Source of the DNA: Exiguobacterium acetylicum
Lineage (GTDB): Bacteria; Bacillota; Bacilli; Exiguobacteriales; Exiguobacteriaceae
Assembly: GCF_019890935.1 (NCBI RefSeq)
Contig: NZ_CP082333.1
Location: forward strand, 150,001-214,000
DNA: 64,000 nucleotides
Direction of reading: 5' to 3'
Part shown: positions 44,467 to 54,368 of the stretch, one piece after another
How positions within the stretch are numbered: position 1 is the first letter of the stretch
How the letters are laid out: each line of letters begins with the position of its first letter
Position numbers and translations under genes: made by a program
Notes under the pieces: model-generated
Seen by the model: the letters and a program-made list of their open reading frames with translations, nothing else
Databases searched by the model: none
Told to the model about the DNA's origin: nothing

Positions 44467-46197
44467 ATGAATCCATTAAAAGGAATCGTCCAGATTCCAC
44501 GCAGTATTCTCATTCAATTCATTATTGCAGCTTTCCTAATGGGGGTTGCGGTCGTCGGTCAATCGTACGGTATCGTGTTGACGGTCGATCGGATTTTCTT
44601 GAAAGAACAACCGTTTGAAGCCGTCATTCCGTTACTACTTGTCGTCCTCGGGATGCTGTTGCTCCGGGTCGCCGTGACGTATTGGAACGGTCGTCTCGGT
44701 ACGACGTTATCGGCACACATGAAGCAGGCGCTTCGGGAAGCACTCGTCGCGAAATACACAGGTCGTTCGGTCGAGATGATGCTACAAGGGCAAGCGGGAC
44801 AGAAGGTCAGTGTCTTGCTCGACGCTGTAGACGAGATGGACAGCTACTACAGTCAATACTTGCCGAAAGTCGTCCAGACGACGATCGTTCCCTTGATGGT
44901 CCTGATCGCGGCATTCAGCTATGACTGGATCACCGGTCTCGTCATGATGATCACGGCACCGTTCATTCCGTTGTTTTATATCATCATCGGCATCATGACG
45001 CAAAAGCGGGCCGATGCTCAACTCGAGAAGATGACGGCATTCTCGGGAACGTTCCTTGATACGTTGCAGGGACTGACGACCTTGAAGTTATTTGGTCGCG
45101 CGAAACGACAACGTGACGTCATCGAAAAAAGCAGTCTTGATTTCCGAGATGCGACGTTAACGGTCTTGAAGCTCGCCTTCTTGTCGTCGCTGATGCTTGA
45201 GTTCATCTCGATGCTCAGCATGGGAATGATTGCACTTGAAGTCAGTCTGCGCTTGATTTTGTTCCAAAGCATTACCTTCATCCCGGCGTTCTTGATGCTC
45301 GTGTTGGCACCAGAATACTATCTTTCCTTAAAAGAGATGGGAGCTGCCTTCCATACGGGACGAGGTAGTGTCGCGGCAGCGAAACAGATCGCAGCCGAAC
45401 TAACAGCAGACGATCGTCCTGTTGCCTTTGGGCAATCAGAACTTTCGATGAACCGTCCACCACGAATCGTCTTGGATGAAGTTGATTTTACGTATCAAGA
45501 AGGACGCTTTGCCTTACAAGACGTGACACTTGCGATTGAACCGTATCAAAAGGTGGCGTTGATCGGTCGCAGTGGTGCCGGTAAGTCGACTGTCTTACAG
45601 TTGATTGCCGGACTCGCGGATCCAAAAGAAGGACGGATTCTGCTCGACGGAATCGAGCGCAGTCAGGTGAAGGAAGCGAGCTGGTTCCGTCAGTTGAGCT
45701 ACATCTCGCAGCATCCGTATCTGTATGCCGGAACGCTGGCAGAAAACATCGCGATTGGTGAACTTCGTCAAGCGAAGCCGGAAGAGATTTTTGAGGCGGC
45801 GCAGGCGGCAGGACTCGAGGAGTTGATTGCGACGTTACCTCAAGGGATTGATACAGTGATTGGAGAAGGTGGACGTGGTCTATCGGGTGGTGAGAAACAG
45901 CGCGTTGCGTTGGCACGCGCATTCTTGAAACGACCGAACGTCATCGTCTTTGATGAACCGACGACCGGACTCGACGTTAAAACAGAGCGACTGCTCCAAC
46001 AAGCGATTGAACAGCTTGGACAAACAGCGACAGTCATTACTGTCGCACACCGTCTGCATACAATCGAGCGCTCAGATCAAATCGTCGTCCTCGACGGCGG
46101 ACGAATCGTCGATCGTGGTACGCACGATGAACTACTTGGACGTGATTCGGAGTATGCCCGGATGCGTAGCGTCCAAAGAGGGGAGGAAACACGATGA
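44467..46197 (+). CDS. cydD: ABC exporter subunit CydD (cytochrome bd assembly)
   Basis: A 576-residue half-transporter: six membrane helices (about 15-310) and an ATPase domain with Walker A GRSGAGKST, signature LSGGEKQR and Walker B VIVFDEP. CydDC exports thiols (cysteine, glutathione in E. coli) and is needed for cytochrome bd. ATG at 44467 follows AAAGGA; the open frame to the left runs through the Rex sites and is not used. It overlaps cydC by 4 bases. Confidence 0.92.
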   Translation: MNPLKGIVQIPRSILIQFIIAAFLMGVAVVGQSYGIVLTVDRIFLKEQPFEAVIPLLLVVLGMLLLRVAVTYWNGRLGTTLSAHMKQALREALVAKYTGRSVEMMLQGQAGQKVSVLLDAVDEMDSYYSQYLPKVVQTTIVPLMVLIAAFSYDWITGLVMMITAPFIPLFYIIIGIMTQKRADAQLEKMTAFSGTFLDTLQGLTTLKLFGRAKRQRDVIEKSSLDFRDATLTVLKLAFLSSLMLEFISMLSMGMIALEVSLRLILFQSITFIPAFLMLVLAPEYYLSLKEMGAAFHTGRGSVAAAKQIAAELTADDRPVAFGQSELSMNRPPRIVLDEVDFTYQEGRFALQDVTLAIEPYQKVALIGRSGAGKSTVLQLIAGLADPKEGRILLDGIERSQVKEASWFRQLSYISQHPYLYAGTLAENIAIGELRQAKPEEIFEAAQAAGLEELIATLPQGIDTVIGEGGRGLSGGEKQRVALARAFLKRPNVIVFDEPTTGLDVKTERLLQQAIEQLGQTATVITVAHRLHTIERSDQIVVLDGGRIVDRGTHDELLGRDSEYARMRSVQRGEETR

Positions 46198-47903
46198 AGG
46201 AACTACTAGGAGTCTTTCGGTTGATGGTGCATCAAAAACGCGATATCGCCTGGTCGATCTTCTTCGGTGTCCTCGCTGGAGTGACGGCGGTCGGGTTATT
46301 CGCAGCAAGTGGTTATCTGATTTCAAAGGCAGCTTTATTGCCACCGATTCAGACGCTTGCCGTCTTGATTGCGCTACAAAAAATCTCGAGTCTGACGCGC
46401 GCCGTCAGTCGATATGCAGAACGTTATTATTCGCACCGGGCGACGTTTACGATCCTCAGTGATATCCGGACGTCGTTCTACCGTCGACTCGAGCCGCTCG
46501 CGCCAGGAATTTTCGGCAAATACCGGAGTGGGGATTTACTTGCCCGGATCGTCGGGGACGTCGAAAGTCTACAAAATACGTTCTTACGTGTTCTCTATCC
46601 ACCGATCGTCTTGTTGCTTGTATTCTTCTGTACGATCTTTTTCGTCAGTTTCTTCTCGTGGACGATTGCCGGGATTCTACTACTTGGTTTGATTCTGACC
46701 GGCTTCTTGATTCCGGGTTGGTTCGCGTATCGTGAACAACGTTTCGCACGTTCGGTCCGTGTCCGCCGTGGTGATCTGTCGACAGAAGTGACAGAGTTGT
46801 TCCAAGGCTATCGGGATTTAAAGATTTACCAGCAACTTGATCAAAAAGAACAGGACTTGAATGCTGTCGCGAAACGGTATGTCGAGGAAGAAAAACGGAA
46901 TGGGTTACATGCTGTCTCGAACTTGGCCTTGAATACGATGGTGACGCTGATCATCTCTTGGCTCGTTCTTGGTGTCGGTGCCTATCTCGTCGCGAGTGGA
47001 CAACTCGAAGGGGTCTTCCTCGCTTTACTCGTCATGACATCGTTGACCGTTTTCGAGAATGCGGCACCGATGGCGATTTTACCGGGCTTCTTCGAAGATA
47101 GCCGGCATGCTGCGAAACGACTTGATGAAGTCGTGACCGAGCAAGAAGAGCCAGTCTATGACACGTTTGTTCTCGATCAGGCACCATCCTTTGAAACGAA
47201 CGCGTTGACGTTCACTTTCCCTGATGCACCGCGTCCGGTCTTACGTGACGTCACCGTCTCGATTCCTGCCGGCAAGAAGACGGCGATCGTCGGGGCGAGT
47301 GGTTCCGGGAAATCCACGTTACTTCAATTGATGTTACGGATGTATCCAGCGGACGGATTAACAATTGCAGGTCAAGAGAGTCAGACGGTTGATCCGGAAG
47401 GACTGTGGCAACACGCAAATGTCGTGCTGCAACAGAATCATTACTTTTATGGAACGCTTCGCGATAATCTATTGCTTGCGAACGAAGCAGCAACGGACGA
47501 GGCGATGCGTCAAGCACTCGATGATGTTGGGTTAACGACGTTCGAATTAAACGATCGTGTATTCGAAAAAGGCGAGAACTTGTCTGGAGGAGAAAAACAA
47601 CGCTTAGCGATTGCTCGTGTCCTTTTGCGGGAAGCGTCGCTTTACTTGCTTGACGAACCGACGTCTTCCGTCGATGCTTTGACGGAACAGATGATTCTCG
47701 ATCGGTTGTTCGCACGGGCAGAGGACGCGACACTTGTTCTCGTCAGCCACCGGTTAGCGGGTCTTGAAGCGATGGATCAAATCATCGTCATGGATCAAGG
47801 TCACGTCATCGAAGTCGGAACATATACCGAATTGATGGCGCGACAAGGAGCGTTCTATGAATTAAAACAAGTCGAACAGTCTGTGTTTGCTCCGATTGGC
47901 TAA
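46194..47903 (+). CDS. cydC: ABC exporter subunit CydC (cytochrome bd assembly)
   Basis: A 569-residue partner of CydD with the same layout: membrane domain (about 15-310), Walker A GASGSGKST, signature LSGGEKQR, Walker B LYLLDEP and the H-loop VSHRLAG. The ATGA overlap with cydD suggests coupling. cydA and cydB are not in this window, so they must be elsewhere. Confidence 0.93.
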   Translation: MKELLGVFRLMVHQKRDIAWSIFFGVLAGVTAVGLFAASGYLISKAALLPPIQTLAVLIALQKISSLTRAVSRYAERYYSHRATFTILSDIRTSFYRRLEPLAPGIFGKYRSGDLLARIVGDVESLQNTFLRVLYPPIVLLLVFFCTIFFVSFFSWTIAGILLLGLILTGFLIPGWFAYREQRFARSVRVRRGDLSTEVTELFQGYRDLKIYQQLDQKEQDLNAVAKRYVEEEKRNGLHAVSNLALNTMVTLIISWLVLGVGAYLVASGQLEGVFLALLVMTSLTVFENAAPMAILPGFFEDSRHAAKRLDEVVTEQEEPVYDTFVLDQAPSFETNALTFTFPDAPRPVLRDVTVSIPAGKKTAIVGASGSGKSTLLQLMLRMYPADGLTIAGQESQTVDPEGLWQHANVVLQQNHYFYGTLRDNLLLANEAATDEAMRQALDDVGLTTFELNDRVFEKGENLSGGEKQRLAIARVLLREASLYLLDEPTSSVDALTEQMILDRLFARAEDATLVLVSHRLAGLEAMDQIIVMDQGHVIEVGTYTELMARQGAFYELKQVEQSVFAPIG

Positions 47904-47949
47904 TAAGTAGTAAAAGATAGAGGTTAATCAACAACTATTTGACGAACAG

Positions 47950-47991
47950 AAGGTCGTTTTCCGAATGAAAAATCGGAAAGCGACCTTTTTT
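47950..47991 (+). terminator. cydDC terminator
   Basis: Stem AAGGTCGTTTTCCGA / TCGGAAAGCGACCTT with two mismatched bases and a T run. Confidence 0.85.
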
Positions 47992-48016
47992 GTTAAATGG
48001 GAGAAGAAGCAGATTC

Positions 48017-48094
48017 ATCCTCGACTCCTACAGGAAAAGAAAGCAACAAAGTAGCTTTCGTCAGGGATAGATAAGCCTGTGGAAAGCGAGGATG
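48017..48094. repeat. Compact copy of a hairpin-rich dispersed repeat
   Basis: A 78-base element bounded by CATCCTCG (48017) and CGAGGATG (48087), with a second nested pair CCTACAGG/CCTGTGG and a central hairpin GAAAGC/GCTTTC. It shares ACTCCTACAGGAAAA, a GTCAGRGAYARAYAAG block and GCCTGWGGAAAG with the minus strand of the copies at 56060 and 63857. The rest of the 308-base gap (47904-48211) holds only the cydDC terminator and no gene. Confidence 0.7.
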
Positions 48095-48211
48095 ATATAA
48101 GAAGATGGTTTCTTACATCACACTACTTCTTCATGAAATAAGAAAGAGTCAAAAAGACATGACAGTCTACCTCTGAAATGGTAAAGTCTAGAAAAAACGC
48201 GGAGGGATTTC

Positions 48212-48853
48212 ATGCGCATTACACAATCATCTATCGTCGTCGATCAGACGAACGTTTCATATGATCATTTTCAAATGAGATCCAAACAGGTCTGCTTCTT
48301 GATTTCGGGAGCATCGTACCTATACGATCATCCTTACTTTTACTACAGTCGAATGGCATTACTAGCACGAGGCATCGATGTCATCTGTATTCACTATGTG
48401 ACAGAAGAGCTCTTTTCGATGACAGACGCAGAATCGAATATGTGCATGACGCGCCGGGTCGACGCCGTCGTCTCAGAAGTGCTTGCGACGAATTCGTATG
48501 AAAACGTTCAGTTCATTGCGAAGTCGTTAGGAACGATTCCGTTAGCGGCATTGCTTGCTAAGCCGAATCTACAGACAGCACGCTTCGTCTTCTTAACACC
48601 CGTTCTTGAAACCGAAGTGGTCGAACAAATCGCCAATTCGTCACAAACTGGACTCCTTGTCATCGGAACAGCCGATAAGTTTTATGATGAAGCGGCACTT
48701 GAAACGTGTCGCACCTCACAACTGACGATTGATGTCATCGAAGGAGCGAATCATTCCCTAGATCAAGGATTCGAGGTCGATCCATCGCTTGCGATCCTCG
48801 GACACGTCGTTCGTCAAATCGAAGCCAATTTGTTCGAACCACTACCTAAGTAA
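48212..48853 (+). CDS. Alpha/beta hydrolase-like protein
   Basis: A 213-residue protein with the alpha/beta hydrolase order: SGASYLYDHP loop, nucleophile in FIAKSLGTIPLAAL (Ser near 111), Asp in LVIGTADKFYD and His in EGANHSLDQG. No cap domain is evident. Substrate unknown. GGAGGG lies 8 bases before ATG. Transcribed alone. Confidence 0.75.
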   Translation: MRITQSSIVVDQTNVSYDHFQMRSKQVCFLISGASYLYDHPYFYYSRMALLARGIDVICIHYVTEELFSMTDAESNMCMTRRVDAVVSEVLATNSYENVQFIAKSLGTIPLAALLAKPNLQTARFVFLTPVLETEVVEQIANSSQTGLLVIGTADKFYDEAALETCRTSQLTIDVIEGANHSLDQGFEVDPSLAILGHVVRQIEANLFEPLPK

Positions 48854-48854
48854 C

Positions 48855-48896
48855 AAAAAATCCGTCCAGCAGAGCGCCTGCTGGACGGATTTTTTA
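48855..48896. terminator. Bidirectional terminator
   Basis: Perfect 17-bp repeat AAAAAATCCGTCCAGCA and complement with a 7-base loop, ending the hydrolase gene and the leftward kyn operon. Confidence 0.9.
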
Positions 48897-49517
48897 GTAT
48901 GGACGAAGTAAGGCACGGACGGGACTACCGTCGCCATCGACGAGCGGGAGTGGGACGGCGTTGAGGTGGTAATCACCAGGCGTGATCGCATCGAGAACGA
49001 GTCCTTCAAGGATATGGACTCCATGCTGCGCCAGTACGTGATGGGCTGCCATTTCCTTGCTATCGATCGCATCGACGCTTGGTAAGTCGAGACCAATCAG
49101 CGAAATCCCGAGTTCTCCGAGACGCTCAGCAAGACTTGGCGTCAAGACGGGAATCGTTTCTGGGAAAGTTGATTTGTCCATCCAACCATCCGTTTTGATG
49201 ATCAAGCGCTGGACATCATTTAGCTCAAAGCCGTCTAAATCAGCGGCTGTGATTTCTGTACGACCTGGTAAGTAAATGACGCGCGCATGTCCGATGTAGA
49301 GATCCGGATCAAGATCGATGATTTTTTGTCCGGCATCGTCAAAATGAAACGGCGCGTCGACATGAGTGCCAGTATGCAGACTCATCGTTACCTTTCCGAC
49401 GTTGACGGAACCGGTGTCTGCCTTATTCCATGTCAATGTCGCTTCAAACGGTGTATCTCCCGGCCACGTCGTGACGTGGCGATCAAGTGGTTGTGAAACA
49501 TCAATCCATCGTGTCAT
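48894..49517 (-). CDS. kynB: Kynurenine formamidase
   Basis: A 207-residue cyclase-family metal hydrolase with the metal motif SLHTGTHVDAPFHFDD and GIDLPSVD-type segment LIGLDLPSVDAIDSKEMAAH. It turns N-formylkynurenine into kynurenine. ATG at 49517 follows GAGGAGGATG; the frame to 49586 lies in the kynA end. Last gene of the operon kynU, permease, kynA, kynB. Confidence 0.93.
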   Translation of the reverse strand: MTRWIDVSQPLDRHVTTWPGDTPFEATLTWNKADTGSVNVGKVTMSLHTGTHVDAPFHFDDAGQKIIDLDPDLYIGHARVIYLPGRTEITAADLDGFELNDVQRLIIKTDGWMDKSTFPETIPVLTPSLAERLGELGISLIGLDLPSVDAIDSKEMAAHHVLAQHGVHILEGLVLDAITPGDYHLNAVPLPLVDGDGSPVRALLRPY

Positions 49518-49530
49518 CGCTTCATCCTCC

Positions 49531-50376
49531 TCATAATGTCGTGCGGACTGACCACAGTTCCGGGAAGAATCGGTGGTCGAGCACACGTCGTAGATAACTG
49601 ACGCCAGAAGAACCGCCCGTTCCTGGCTTTTGTCCGATGATCCGTTCGACGGTACTCATATGGTTAAAGCGCCACATCTGCTGTTGGCTCCCGATATCAA
49701 GTAGTTTTTCACCGAGCTCATACAGATCCCAGTATTGTTCGACATCCCGATAGACGCTTGCCCAAGCCGCCTCGACACTTGCATTCGGCGTCCAGTCTTG
49801 CGTGACATCACGCTCAAGGACGGATTGGTCGATCGGTAGCCCATGGCGCGCCATCGCCCGGATCGTTTCGTCGTAGATGCTTGGTGTCTTCAAGTCTTCG
49901 AGCATCATCGGATAGAGTGTTTCGTCATGCGCATACACTTTTAGCATCTGCTCATTCTTAAAACCGAGCGCGAATTCGATTTGACGGTTTTGATACGATT
50001 GGAAACCGGACGAGTGCCCAAGCGCATCACGGAATTCCAGATATTCGGCAGGGGTCAAGGTCGACAAGACATTCCACGACTGAATCAACTGGTGCTGAAT
50101 CTTTGAGATACGTGCGAGCATCTTAAACGATGATTCGAGATCATCGTTTGCGACCGCTTGCGTCGCTGCTCGCATCTCATGCAGGATCAGCTTCATCCAG
50201 AGTTCGCTCGTTTGATGAATGATGATGAACAGCATCTCGTCATGATGCCCCGATAAGCGATGTTGACTCGTAAGCAATGGATCTAGTTGCAAATAATCCC
50301 CGTAGGACATATCTTTTTTAAAATCCGTTTGAATCGATGCTTCAATAGACGTAGGATCTGTCTTTGTCATTCCCAT
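49531..50376 (-). CDS. kynA: Tryptophan 2,3-dioxygenase
   Basis: A 281-residue haem dioxygenase opening the tryptophan indole ring to N-formylkynurenine. It shows [39 protein letters not shown] with the distal His, and [20 protein letters not shown], with the haem-ligand His. The length is that of bacterial TDO. Two in-frame ATGs at 50376 and 50370 are possible. Confidence 0.94.
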   Translation of the reverse strand: MGMTKTDPTSIEASIQTDFKKDMSYGDYLQLDPLLTSQHRLSGHHDEMLFIIIHQTSELWMKLILHEMRAATQAVANDDLESSFKMLARISKIQHQLIQSWNVLSTLTPAEYLEFRDALGHSSGFQSYQNRQIEFALGFKNEQMLKVYAHDETLYPMMLEDLKTPSIYDETIRAMARHGLPIDQSVLERDVTQDWTPNASVEAAWASVYRDVEQYWDLYELGEKLLDIGSQQQMWRFNHMSTVERIIGQKPGTGGSSGVSYLRRVLDHRFFPELWSVRTTL

Positions 50377-50393
50377 TCATCCCCTTTATCATA

Positions 50394-51773
50394 TTAATTC
50401 AGTTTTCGTTTTTCAGCGGTCTGTGGTTGTTCCGGATGCGCCCGTTTCCAGAAGAAATAGGCGATCGATAAGAACACTAACCACGGTACACCAAACTTCA
50501 AGACGATTTGGAAATCCGTGAACCATGTCGTTAGGACGAGTGCGAATAACAACAATGCACCGAGGGCAGTCAGATACGGATAGCCCATCATCCGAACCGG
50601 TAACGTCCGTCCACCTTCACGTTCCCAGGCTTTACGGAAGTACAGATGGGAGATGAAAATCATGAACCATGTGAAAATCGCCCCGAACATCGAAATCCCC
50701 ATCATGAATGGATAAGAGACGCTCGATTGACTGCTGATGATCGCTGCGAGAAAAATGCCGAGTGTCGATAAGGCGAGTGCGAAGAGCGGTACACCTTTTC
50801 GATTCAAGCGTCCAAATACTTTTGGCGCATACGTTGCCTTCGATAACGAATACATCATCCGTGTCGAAGCATAGAGCTGACTGTTCATCGCAGACAATGC
50901 TGCCGTCAGGATGATGAAGTTCATGATGCCGCCTGCATATGGAATCGATAGCATCTCCATTACTTTAACGAACGGACTTTGATCGACACCGCCCGCTTGT
51001 TGCCAAGGGACAATCATCAACATCAAAGCAATCGTGACGACATAAAACGTCGAGAGACGGAAGACCGTCGCTTTTAATGCTTTCGGTACGGCGACGTCCG
51101 GGTCCTTCGCTTCACCGGCAGTGACAGCAATCAATTCCGTGCCGAGGAAGCTGAACAGAGAGATGAAGATCGCGATCCAGAGACCTGAGAAGCCGAACGG
51201 CATGAAACCACCGTCGTTCGTGAAGTTTTGTGGACCAATCTCAGGACTTGGACTACCAATGACCAAGTAGGCACCGAGCAGGATGAATAGCAAGATGGCA
51301 CTGATTTTAATGACTGAGAACCAGTATTCGAAGGTCGCGAACGTATTGACTGTCGTGGCATTGATGTAAATCAACGCGGCAGCGAATACGAGAATCCAGA
51401 CGACCCCGGGAACATCGGGGAACCAGTATTTCATATAGATGGCGATCGCACTGACTTCGACGCCGATCGCAAGAACATTTGCGATCCAGTATGAATAGCG
51501 GACGAGAAAACCCGCATATGGACTAATGTATCGTTCGGCAATCGTACCGAACGAGCCAGATGTCGGATGGGCAACCGTCATTTCAGCGAGACAGCCCATT
51601 AAAAGTAGGACGATGAAGGCACCGACTGCGTAACTGATCAGAACACTCGGTCCGGCAAGTCCGATCGCAAGCCCACTTCCGAGGAAAAGACCGGTTCCGA
51701 TCGCACAGCCCATCGCAATCATCGTGAGTTGGCGTGTCTTGAGTTCACGCCGTAGTTCAGTAGGTTGTTCCAT
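50394..51773 (-). CDS. Amino acid permease (AAT/APC family) of the kyn operon
   Basis: A 459-residue carrier with 12 membrane segments. It starts RRELKTRQLTMIAMGCAIG and has the family loop GTGLFLGSGLAIGLAGPSVL and AEMTVAHPTSGSFGTIAERY. It lies inside the kyn operon, so tryptophan or kynurenine is the likely substrate (inferred). ATG at 51773 is used because TAAGGAG precedes it within the kynU end. Confidence 0.88.
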   Translation of the reverse strand: MEQPTELRRELKTRQLTMIAMGCAIGTGLFLGSGLAIGLAGPSVLISYAVGAFIVLLLMGCLAEMTVAHPTSGSFGTIAERYISPYAGFLVRYSYWIANVLAIGVEVSAIAIYMKYWFPDVPGVVWILVFAAALIYINATTVNTFATFEYWFSVIKISAILLFILLGAYLVIGSPSPEIGPQNFTNDGGFMPFGFSGLWIAIFISLFSFLGTELIAVTAGEAKDPDVAVPKALKATVFRLSTFYVVTIALMLMIVPWQQAGGVDQSPFVKVMEMLSIPYAGGIMNFIILTAALSAMNSQLYASTRMMYSLSKATYAPKVFGRLNRKGVPLFALALSTLGIFLAAIISSQSSVSYPFMMGISMFGAIFTWFMIFISHLYFRKAWEREGGRTLPVRMMGYPYLTALGALLLFALVLTTWFTDFQIVLKFGVPWLVFLSIAYFFWKRAHPEQPQTAEKRKLN

Positions 51774-51783
51774 GGTGTACTCC

Positions 51784-53061
51784 TTAAGCAACGACTTCGC
51801 GTTCATTCGCGAAACGTTCGTATTCTTTATCTTTCATGATTCGTTTGAGTGTCGCGACGACGTCATAGACATCGGTAAACGTATTGTAGAGCGCGACGGG
51901 TGCTAGACGGACGATGTTTGGCGCCCGGAAATCAGGGATAATCCGATTTTCCTTGAGTGCTTTACAAATCCGTGCTGCTTCCGGATGCTCGAGGCTGAGA
52001 TGCGCCCCGCGGCGTTTATCGTCGATCGGATTTCCGATGACGAAACCGTACGGTGTGAGTTCCTGCTCGACGAGTTCCATCATGTACTGCGTCAACGCGA
52101 GTGATTTTGTCCGAACGGCTTCGATACCGACTTCGTCAAACATCTCTAATGCACCGATTTGTGGAGCAAGACTTAAGACGTGTGGTGTCCCGATCTGGAA
52201 GGCACCGGCATGCGCCGCCGGTGTCATCGTATGATCCATATCGAACTGCTTATCCTTGCGCGAACCAAACCAGCCCGTCAGACCAGGCAACGTTCCGAAA
52301 TGACGTTCGTGAACGAATAATCCACCAACCGTTCCAGGACCACCGTTCAAGTGTTTGTAATTACACCAGTAGGCAAAGTCGACGCCCCAGTCATGGAACG
52401 CGTGGGGAACGGCTCCGACGGAATGACAACCATCAAAACCAATCAGGATGCCACGGTCGTGTGCCGCCTTCGTCAAACGCTCCATGTCGAGAATTTGTCC
52501 GCTTCGGTAAAGCACGGCCGGTAAGACGATCAACGCAATATCGTCTGTCATCGCATCAATGATATCGTCTTCTTCTAAAAAGCGACCGTCCCGACTCGGA
52601 ACTTGGACGAGGTGTGTCTCCGGATCCAGTCCACGTAAGCGAAGTTGACTTTGGAGGGCATAGATGTCTGACGGGAACGTCAGCGCGTCCGCTAAAATCT
52701 TGTCTCGTCTCTCTGTTGGTTGGAAGAATGTCGCGACGAGTTGATGGAGATTGACGGTCGTCGAACCAGTGACCATGACTTCTTCTGCTTGTGCGCCGAT
52801 GAGCGGAGCGTTGAGAGCAGCGAGACGTTCCGATAATTCGAACCAAGGATGACGTCCTTTCATCCAGCCATCGATCCCGAGTTCTTTCCAGTCTGATAGC
52901 GACTCGAGCAACGTCTTCTCGGCACGCTTCGACAATAAGCCGAGCGAGTTTCCGTCCATATAGATACTACCCGGTTGCAGATAAAACTCATCACGATAGG
53001 CGGCGAGTGCATCTTGCTCGTCCCGAGCAGCAGCGTCGCTCCGTTTTGCTTGCAGTGTCAT
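51784..53061 (-). CDS. kynU: Kynureninase
   Basis: A 425-residue PLP enzyme cleaving kynurenine to anthranilate and alanine. The start has [20 protein letters not shown], the PLP Lys is in [16 protein letters not shown], and [14 protein letters not shown] binds the cofactor. First gene of the operon, with a palindromic operator between it and the TetR gene. The anthranilate product is not further used by any gene seen here. Confidence 0.94.
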   Translation of the reverse strand: MTLQAKRSDAAARDEQDALAAYRDEFYLQPGSIYMDGNSLGLLSKRAEKTLLESLSDWKELGIDGWMKGRHPWFELSERLAALNAPLIGAQAEEVMVTGSTTVNLHQLVATFFQPTERRDKILADALTFPSDIYALQSQLRLRGLDPETHLVQVPSRDGRFLEEDDIIDAMTDDIALIVLPAVLYRSGQILDMERLTKAAHDRGILIGFDGCHSVGAVPHAFHDWGVDFAYWCNYKHLNGGPGTVGGLFVHERHFGTLPGLTGWFGSRKDKQFDMDHTMTPAAHAGAFQIGTPHVLSLAPQIGALEMFDEVGIEAVRTKSLALTQYMMELVEQELTPYGFVIGNPIDDKRRGAHLSLEHPEAARICKALKENRIIPDFRAPNIVRLAPVALYNTFTDVYDVVATLKRIMKDKEYERFANEREVVA

Positions 53062-53117
53062 ACGTCATCCTCCTCAAATGAATGCTCAATCAATTTTGAC
53101 AAAAGCGTAGCAAACAA

Positions 53118-53134
53118 ATTGACATTGTGTCAAT
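53118..53134. promoter_or_regulatory. Palindromic operator between kynU and tetR
   Basis: ATTGACA-TTG-TGTCAAT has perfect 7-base arms. Each arm contains TTGACA, a perfect -35 box, one for each direction; leftward TACGCT lies 18 bases on as a possible -10. Binding of the TetR protein would block both promoters. Confidence 0.65.
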
Positions 53135-53169
53135 ATTATCGAATAGAGAAAACAAAAGGAGTGAAGGAC

Positions 53170-53799
53170 ATGTCATCTTCTCAACCAGAAAAAATCGATA
53201 AACGTCATCTGCGCACGGTGCGGACACGCGAAAAACTGTTGAGTGCGGCACGTGACGTCTTCTTAGAACAAGGGTTTCAAACGGCAACGATTTCACAAGT
53301 AATCAAACAAGCTGGCGTCGGCTACGGAACAGCCTATGTCCATTTCGAAGGGAAAGATGAGCTGCTCGTCGTCCTGATGGAAGATGTCATGAGCCGCTTC
53401 CACGCGATCGCGGAACGAACATTCGAACCGACGACGCCGCTAGAGGCAAAGGAACGCATCGTGACGCAAGCGACGGATTTCTTACGTCTCGCGGAAGAAG
53501 AACGAGCGATACTACGGATTGTCGAACAAGCAATCGGCGTGTCTTACATCGTCCGTGCGAAATGGAAAGCGATTCGGGAACGGTTCATTGATCGGATCAG
53601 TCAGGATATCCAGTATGCGCAGGAGACAGGACTTGCGCGGCAGGATGTCGACTCGAAACTCGTCGCCCGTGGTTGGTTCTTTGCGAATGAGATGTATTTA
53701 TTCGAAGTCGTCCGCGAAGAGGCGACAGCGACGATCGAAGAGATTGCGCACGTCTTAGCGACGATTTATACGCAAGGACTCTACCGGATCGAGGATTGA
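53170..53799 (+). CDS. TetR family regulator, probable kyn operon repressor
   Basis: A 209-residue regulator with the TetR helix-turn-helix (VFLEQGFQTATISQVIKQAG, GYGTAYVHFEGKDELLVVLM) and a helical ligand domain. ATG at 53170 lies 9 bases after AAAGGAG. It is divergent from kynU across a palindrome, so it most likely senses tryptophan, kynurenine or a related aromatic compound; the ligand is inferred only. Confidence 0.88.
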   Translation: MSSSQPEKIDKRHLRTVRTREKLLSAARDVFLEQGFQTATISQVIKQAGVGYGTAYVHFEGKDELLVVLMEDVMSRFHAIAERTFEPTTPLEAKERIVTQATDFLRLAEEERAILRIVEQAIGVSYIVRAKWKAIRERFIDRISQDIQYAQETGLARQDVDSKLVARGWFFANEMYLFEVVREEATATIEEIAHVLATIYTQGLYRIED

Positions 53800-53848
53800 T
53801 GAACGGACGGGAAGGGAACGTTTCGAAGTAGAAGGGAGCGTGACCGGG

Positions 53849-54301
53849 ATGGCGTTTGATTACGACCTCGATTTCAAGACGACGGATTTTCGTAAGGAGC
53901 CGGAAAAGTACCGGGTTGGACGCGGGGAGCAAGGGGTCTTACTCGTCGAACCTTACAAAAGTGAGATTTTGCCGCATTGGCGTTTCAAGACGCCGGACAT
54001 TGCGAAGGAATCGTCTGAGAAAATTTATGAGATGTATTTAGCTTATAAAGAAGACGGGGACTTCGTCGGCATGGATATGGCACGGAAGTTCATTCAGATG
54101 GGACATACGCGCGCACGACGTTACGCGAACTATAAGGGTGGGCGTAAATATAAAGATAAAGAGACCAAAGAACTGCACACGCGCGAGATCGACGAAGAAA
54201 AAGCAAAATCTGCGGCCATCTTCCAAGAAAAATGGGATTTGATCCGGGCAGATGAAGAATATCTTGAACTTAAACGTGCGCATCAAAAGCAGTACGGATA
54301 A
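53849..54301 (+). CDS. DUF4385 family protein
   Basis: A 150-residue cytosolic protein matching what I recall of DUF4385: FDYDLDFKTTDFRKEPEKYR, VGRGEQGVLLVEPYKSEILP and MGHTRARRYANYKGGRKY. It is lysine- and tyrosine-rich with a long helical end. Function unknown. ATG at 53849 is preferred over GTG at 53840, which is too near the GGGAG site. Confidence 0.8.
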   Translation: MAFDYDLDFKTTDFRKEPEKYRVGRGEQGVLLVEPYKSEILPHWRFKTPDIAKESSEKIYEMYLAYKEDGDFVGMDMARKFIQMGHTRARRYANYKGGRKYKDKETKELHTREIDEEKAKSAAIFQEKWDLIRADEEYLELKRAHQKQYG

Positions 54302-54368
54302 ATCATTTCAAAATAAAGGGAATCAATTCAAATCATGCGATACTGAAAAGAAAACGGGAGGTATCGGT

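Noticed and set aside
52101..52562. 153-codon plus-strand frame inside kynU
   Set aside because: It is the shadow of kynU; no ribosome site and an odd Arg/Ser-rich composition.
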